A program made the translations under genes and the position numbers. 64,000 bases of DNA from Actinoplanes solisilvae (GTDB taxonomy: Bacteria > Actinomycetota > Actinomycetes > Mycobacteriales > Micromonosporaceae). The notes under the pieces are model-generated. The model made no database searches, was not told where the DNA came from, and saw only the letters and a program-made list of their open reading frames with translations. Positions within the stretch are counted from its first letter, which is position 1. Each line of letters starts with the position of its first letter. Shown here piece after piece: positions 61,531 to 64,000 of the stretch. The stretch spans positions 124,001-188,000 of the forward strand of contig NZ_RJAC01000009.1 of NCBI RefSeq assembly GCF_003999975.1, given 5' to 3'.

Positions 61531-62517
61531 ATGAAGACGCTGTCGAAGGTCGTCGTCGCGGTGGTCGCAGCAGCGCTGTCCGCCGGGGCTCAGGCCACTC
61601 CGGCCCACGCGATCGCGCACGGTGAGGACGTTCCCGACGGAACGTACAGGTTCGCGGTGAAGCTGACCGACATCGGCATTCCCACCCCGGACGGCGGCAA
61701 ACGGAACAGTTCGTGCTCCGGCGGCCTCATCTCACCGCACTGGGTGCTCACCGCGGGCCACTGCTTCAAGGACGAGAACGAGAAACGGGTGTCCCGCCCG
61801 GTCGCCGATCGCACGATCGCCACCATCGGGCGCGCCGACCTGACCGGTAAGGCCGGAGTCAGCGCGAACGTGATCGAGGTACGCCAGCACGGCACGGCCG
61901 ACGTCGCTCTGGCCCGGCTCGACAAGGCGGTCACCGGCATCACCCCGCTGAAGCTCGGCCGCACCAAGCCGGGTGACGGTCTCAGACTGCGGCTGGCCGG
62001 CTTCGGGCTGACCAGCGGGACGGCGAAGAAGACGACCGACGTGCTGCAGGTCGGCCAGTTCAAGGTGACGTCCCGGTCGAAGCTGGAGATGTCGATCGTC
62101 GGCACCGCGCCACGCGACGACACCAGTGCCTGCCCGCACGACTCGGGCGGACCGTATTTCACCGGCAGCGGTACGGCGGCCAGCCCCGCGATCGTGGTCG
62201 GAGTGGTCAGCCGAGGGCCGCGCTGCCCGCACACGGGTGCCGACACGGCCAGCCGGGTCGACGCGATCGCCCCGTGGATCCTCTCGGTCGTCGGCAAGGA
62301 CCTGAAGCCCCCGCCCCCGAAGCCGAGACCGACGACGAAGAAGCCGACCGATCAGCCGGCCGTGGCCCACCGCGAGGCGGCGCCGCCGAGCCCGCACGGC
62401 AACGAGCCCCTGAACCCCATGCTCTGGCTGGCGGCGCTCCCGATCGTGTTGCTGATCGGCGCCCTGGTGATGTGGGCGGCCAAGCCCCGCAAAGGAACCC
62501 GTCGCCGCCGAGGCTAG
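61531..62517 (+). CDS. Membrane-anchored trypsin-like serine protease
   Basis: 328 aa from ATG 61531. No ribosome binding site is present and a TACAGT -10-like box lies 7-12 nt upstream, so it may be leaderless. Signal peptide at about 1-28, S1 protease domain with His in LTAGHC, Asp in TADVALARLDK and Ser in CPHDSGGPYF. A proline/lysine-rich linker (KPPPPKPRPTTKKPTDQP) leads to a C-terminal membrane helix (MLWLAALPIVLLIGALVMWA) and a basic tail KPRKGTRRRRG. The catalytic domain would face outward, held at the membrane. Substrate unknown. Confidence 0.9.
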   Translation: MKTLSKVVVAVVAAALSAGAQATPAHAIAHGEDVPDGTYRFAVKLTDIGIPTPDGGKRNSSCSGGLISPHWVLTAGHCFKDENEKRVSRPVADRTIATIGRADLTGKAGVSANVIEVRQHGTADVALARLDKAVTGITPLKLGRTKPGDGLRLRLAGFGLTSGTAKKTTDVLQVGQFKVTSRSKLEMSIVGTAPRDDTSACPHDSGGPYFTGSGTAASPAIVVGVVSRGPRCPHTGADTASRVDAIAPWILSVVGKDLKPPPPKPRPTTKKPTDQPAVAHREAAPPSPHGNEPLNPMLWLAALPIVLLIGALVMWAAKPRKGTRRRRG

Positions 62518-62563
62518 GGCCGGGCTGGGGCCGGTGCCCCCACGGAACACCGGCCCGGGCTGA

Positions 62564-63136
62564 TCAGGCCTTCCAGAAGACGTAGACGGCTCCGTAGTTG
62601 ACGGCCTTCTTCGCGCCGTCGACGCAGGCGCCGGCCGGGGCGGTGCCGCCCGAGGTGAGAAGCCGGCTGATGTGCGTCGACCGGCCCAGAACGCCCCCGC
62701 CCGTGCTGGTGACGACTTCGAGCAGCAGCTCGGGGATCGTGCCCGTGCGCGGCGACTCGGCGAGCTTCTTCGCGGTGACCAGCGAGTTGTCACGGGTGGA
62801 CTGCCAGCTCGGGCCGCCGAAGTGGTGGACCCGGCCGCCGGTGCCGATCAGTTGGGCCTCGGGCACGGACGCGCCGGTGAAGACGCCGCCGGTGCACGTG
62901 TAGGTCTGAGTGCCGCTCGTGACCACGTACGCTCCGATCGGCTTGGCGCCCTTCGGGGGCCTGATGTCCTTCGGGATGCCCGGGATCGACACGGCCCGCG
63001 CGTCCGGCCCGACGGCGGCGGGCGCGACGACCTCGGCCGCTGAGGCGTTGAAGGTCACGGCGCCGACGGCGGTCACCACGACCGCCATCCCCACCCCGGC
63101 GGCGGCGTGGACCCGGGAACGCTTCGTGTTGAGCAT
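62564..63136 (-). CDS. Secreted DUF3455-domain protein
   Basis: 190 aa from ATG 63136 behind GAGGAG. Signal peptide at about 1-34 (ends NASAAE). The body has GAYVVTSGTQTYTCTGGVFT, a VHHFGGPSWQSTRDNSLVTA block, and TSTGGGVLGRSTHISRLLTS with GACVDG, the typical DUF3455 pattern: two cysteines and a conserved H-F-G-P-x-W. Function unknown; family members are exported by bacteria and fungi. Confidence 0.85.
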   Translation of the reverse strand: MLNTKRSRVHAAAGVGMAVVVTAVGAVTFNASAAEVVAPAAVGPDARAVSIPGIPKDIRPPKGAKPIGAYVVTSGTQTYTCTGGVFTGASVPEAQLIGTGGRVHHFGGPSWQSTRDNSLVTAKKLAESPRTGTIPELLLEVVTSTGGGVLGRSTHISRLLTSGGTAPAGACVDGAKKAVNYGAVYVFWKA

Positions 63137-63308
63137 GGAATCTCCTCGTCCGGGGGCGTGAGCGTCGCCCCTTCGACGAGGGACACGGAGCATCCCCGCG
63201 TCCAGATCTAGATCAACGTCGATGTCACCCGAACGTCCCCGATGGACTGTACGAACGGGCGAGCCAGATGTTTCCACCGTGTTTCCGCAGGTCAGAATGC
63301 ATCCTGCC

Positions 63309-63935
63309 TCAGCCTGCGGTGGTCGTCACCGGTTGCACCATGCCGAGCCCGACGCCCTTGGCCGAACACACGGTCTGCGGGCTGCTGACGAAAGCCGACG
63401 CCGTCTCGTCCGGCGGGAAGACGCGATAGCCGCGCACCTCGACCGGCTTGCACCGCGCCTCGTCGAAATTCGCGAAGAAGGGCCAGATCAACAGCGAGTA
63501 CGCCACCCCGCCCGGTTTCAGCGTGACAGTCGTACGGCCGGCGGCGCCCTCCTGGCGGTTGAACGGCTCGTTCACCTGCGTGCCCTTGGCGCCGGCGACC
63601 CACGAGACACCCGGGTAGCCGAACAGCGTGCAGGTGCGCTGCGACTTGTTGGTGAAGATGAGGTTGACGCTGCGCGAGCCGGCCCCCGCGTCGGCGTCGC
63701 CGGTCTTGAGGGTCAAGTCGGCGGTGCGACATCGCGTGGTCGAGGAACCGCCTCCGCCGCCCTGAGTGGGGCGTGTCGTCGTGGCGGTGGTGGGCTCCGG
63801 TTCCGGCTCCGGGGACGTGGTCGTGGGTGCCGTGGTCGGGGCGGGCGCGGGCGTCGTCGTCGTGGTGTCGGTCGACGTGGAGCAGCCGGTCAGAAGGAGA
63901 GCGGGCGCGGCGAGCAGCGCAAGAAGGCGTTTCAT
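63309..63935 (-). CDS. DUF4232-domain lipoprotein
   Basis: 208 aa from ATG 63935. Lipobox LLTGC puts the lipidated cysteine at 18. A Thr/Pro/Glu-rich linker (about 19-66) precedes the DUF4232 beta-sandwich: CRTADLTLKTGDADAGAGSR, VNLIFTNKSQRTCTLFGYPG, VAYSLLIWPF and a final CSAKG. Found in many actinobacterial envelopes, function unknown. Next to the DUF3455 gene on the same strand, 172 bp apart, but each seems to have its own promoter. Confidence 0.88.
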   Translation of the reverse strand: MKRLLALLAAPALLLTGCSTSTDTTTTTPAPAPTTAPTTTSPEPEPEPTTATTTRPTQGGGGGSSTTRCRTADLTLKTGDADAGAGSRSVNLIFTNKSQRTCTLFGYPGVSWVAGAKGTQVNEPFNRQEGAAGRTTVTLKPGGVAYSLLIWPFFANFDEARCKPVEVRGYRVFPPDETASAFVSSPQTVCSAKGVGLGMVQPVTTTAG

Positions 63936-64000
63936 GCCCGACTGATACCGCCGCGCCCCGCTTCCCTAACCGTGATCCTTATGACGCCGGGCGTCAGGAC

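Overview
The window is very GC-rich actinobacterial chromosomal DNA with strong G/C at third codon positions. It looks like a Micromonosporaceae member (Actinoplanes or a relative). This is inferred from the gene mix: spore photoproduct lyase, a GerMN lipoprotein, several LAL and AfsR-type giant regulators, a STAS protein and many secreted hydrolases. I see no tRNA, rRNA, CRISPR array, prophage or replication origin.

Layout. 1-4.6 kb: end of a spore photoproduct lyase gene, a 59-aa small gene, a secreted pectate lyase behind LacI-type operators, and a divergent MarR/azoreductase pair. 4.6-14.6 kb: a membrane protein and three paralogous LAL regulators (about 860-915 aa) around a methyltransferase-like gene. 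14.6-20 kb: a DUF1501/DUF1800 operon, an extradiol dioxygenase behind two palindromes, and nsrR-hmp for nitric oxide detoxification. 20-26.4 kb: a Ser/Thr kinase with an extracellular CBM6-like domain, a DUF732-like lipoprotein, a beta-propeller protein and a class V aminotransferase-fold enzyme. 26.4-31 kb: a sensory and spore-type module (GerMN lipoprotein, small membrane protein, STAS protein, histidine kinase, response regulator). Matching 11-bp direct repeats lie in front of the regulator and the lipoprotein. 31-40 kb: a large S8 protease, an aldo/keto reductase, a 16-cysteine copper-storage-like protein, a thioredoxin-fold protein, a GlxA-type regulator, a GAPDH and an oxidoreductase remnant.

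40-51 kb: an EF-G paralogue preceded by a 25-codon leader ORF with nested hairpins (probable attenuation), a two-gene ABC exporter divergent from a GntR-TetR hybrid regulator, an enoyl-CoA hydratase-like gene, a secreted SGNH hydrolase and a tctCBA tricarboxylate transporter operon. 51-54.4 kb: an AfsR-like giant regulator. 54.4-58.5 kb is an accessory patch with weaker codon bias. It holds a frameshifted IS30-family element that truncated its neighbour, two hypothetical genes, a frameshifted small gene, and a miniature group II intron that keeps domains V/VI but has no reverse transcriptase. 58.5-64 kb: a DrrAB-type exporter, an alpha/beta hydrolase, a membrane-anchored trypsin-like protease, and two secreted proteins of unknown function (DUF3455, DUF4232).

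The observations most worth following are the EF-G leader/attenuator, the miniature group II intron, the shared direct repeats that may define a response-regulator regulon, the operator that covers the start codon of the GntR-TetR regulator, and the paired palindromes with no adjacent regulator.
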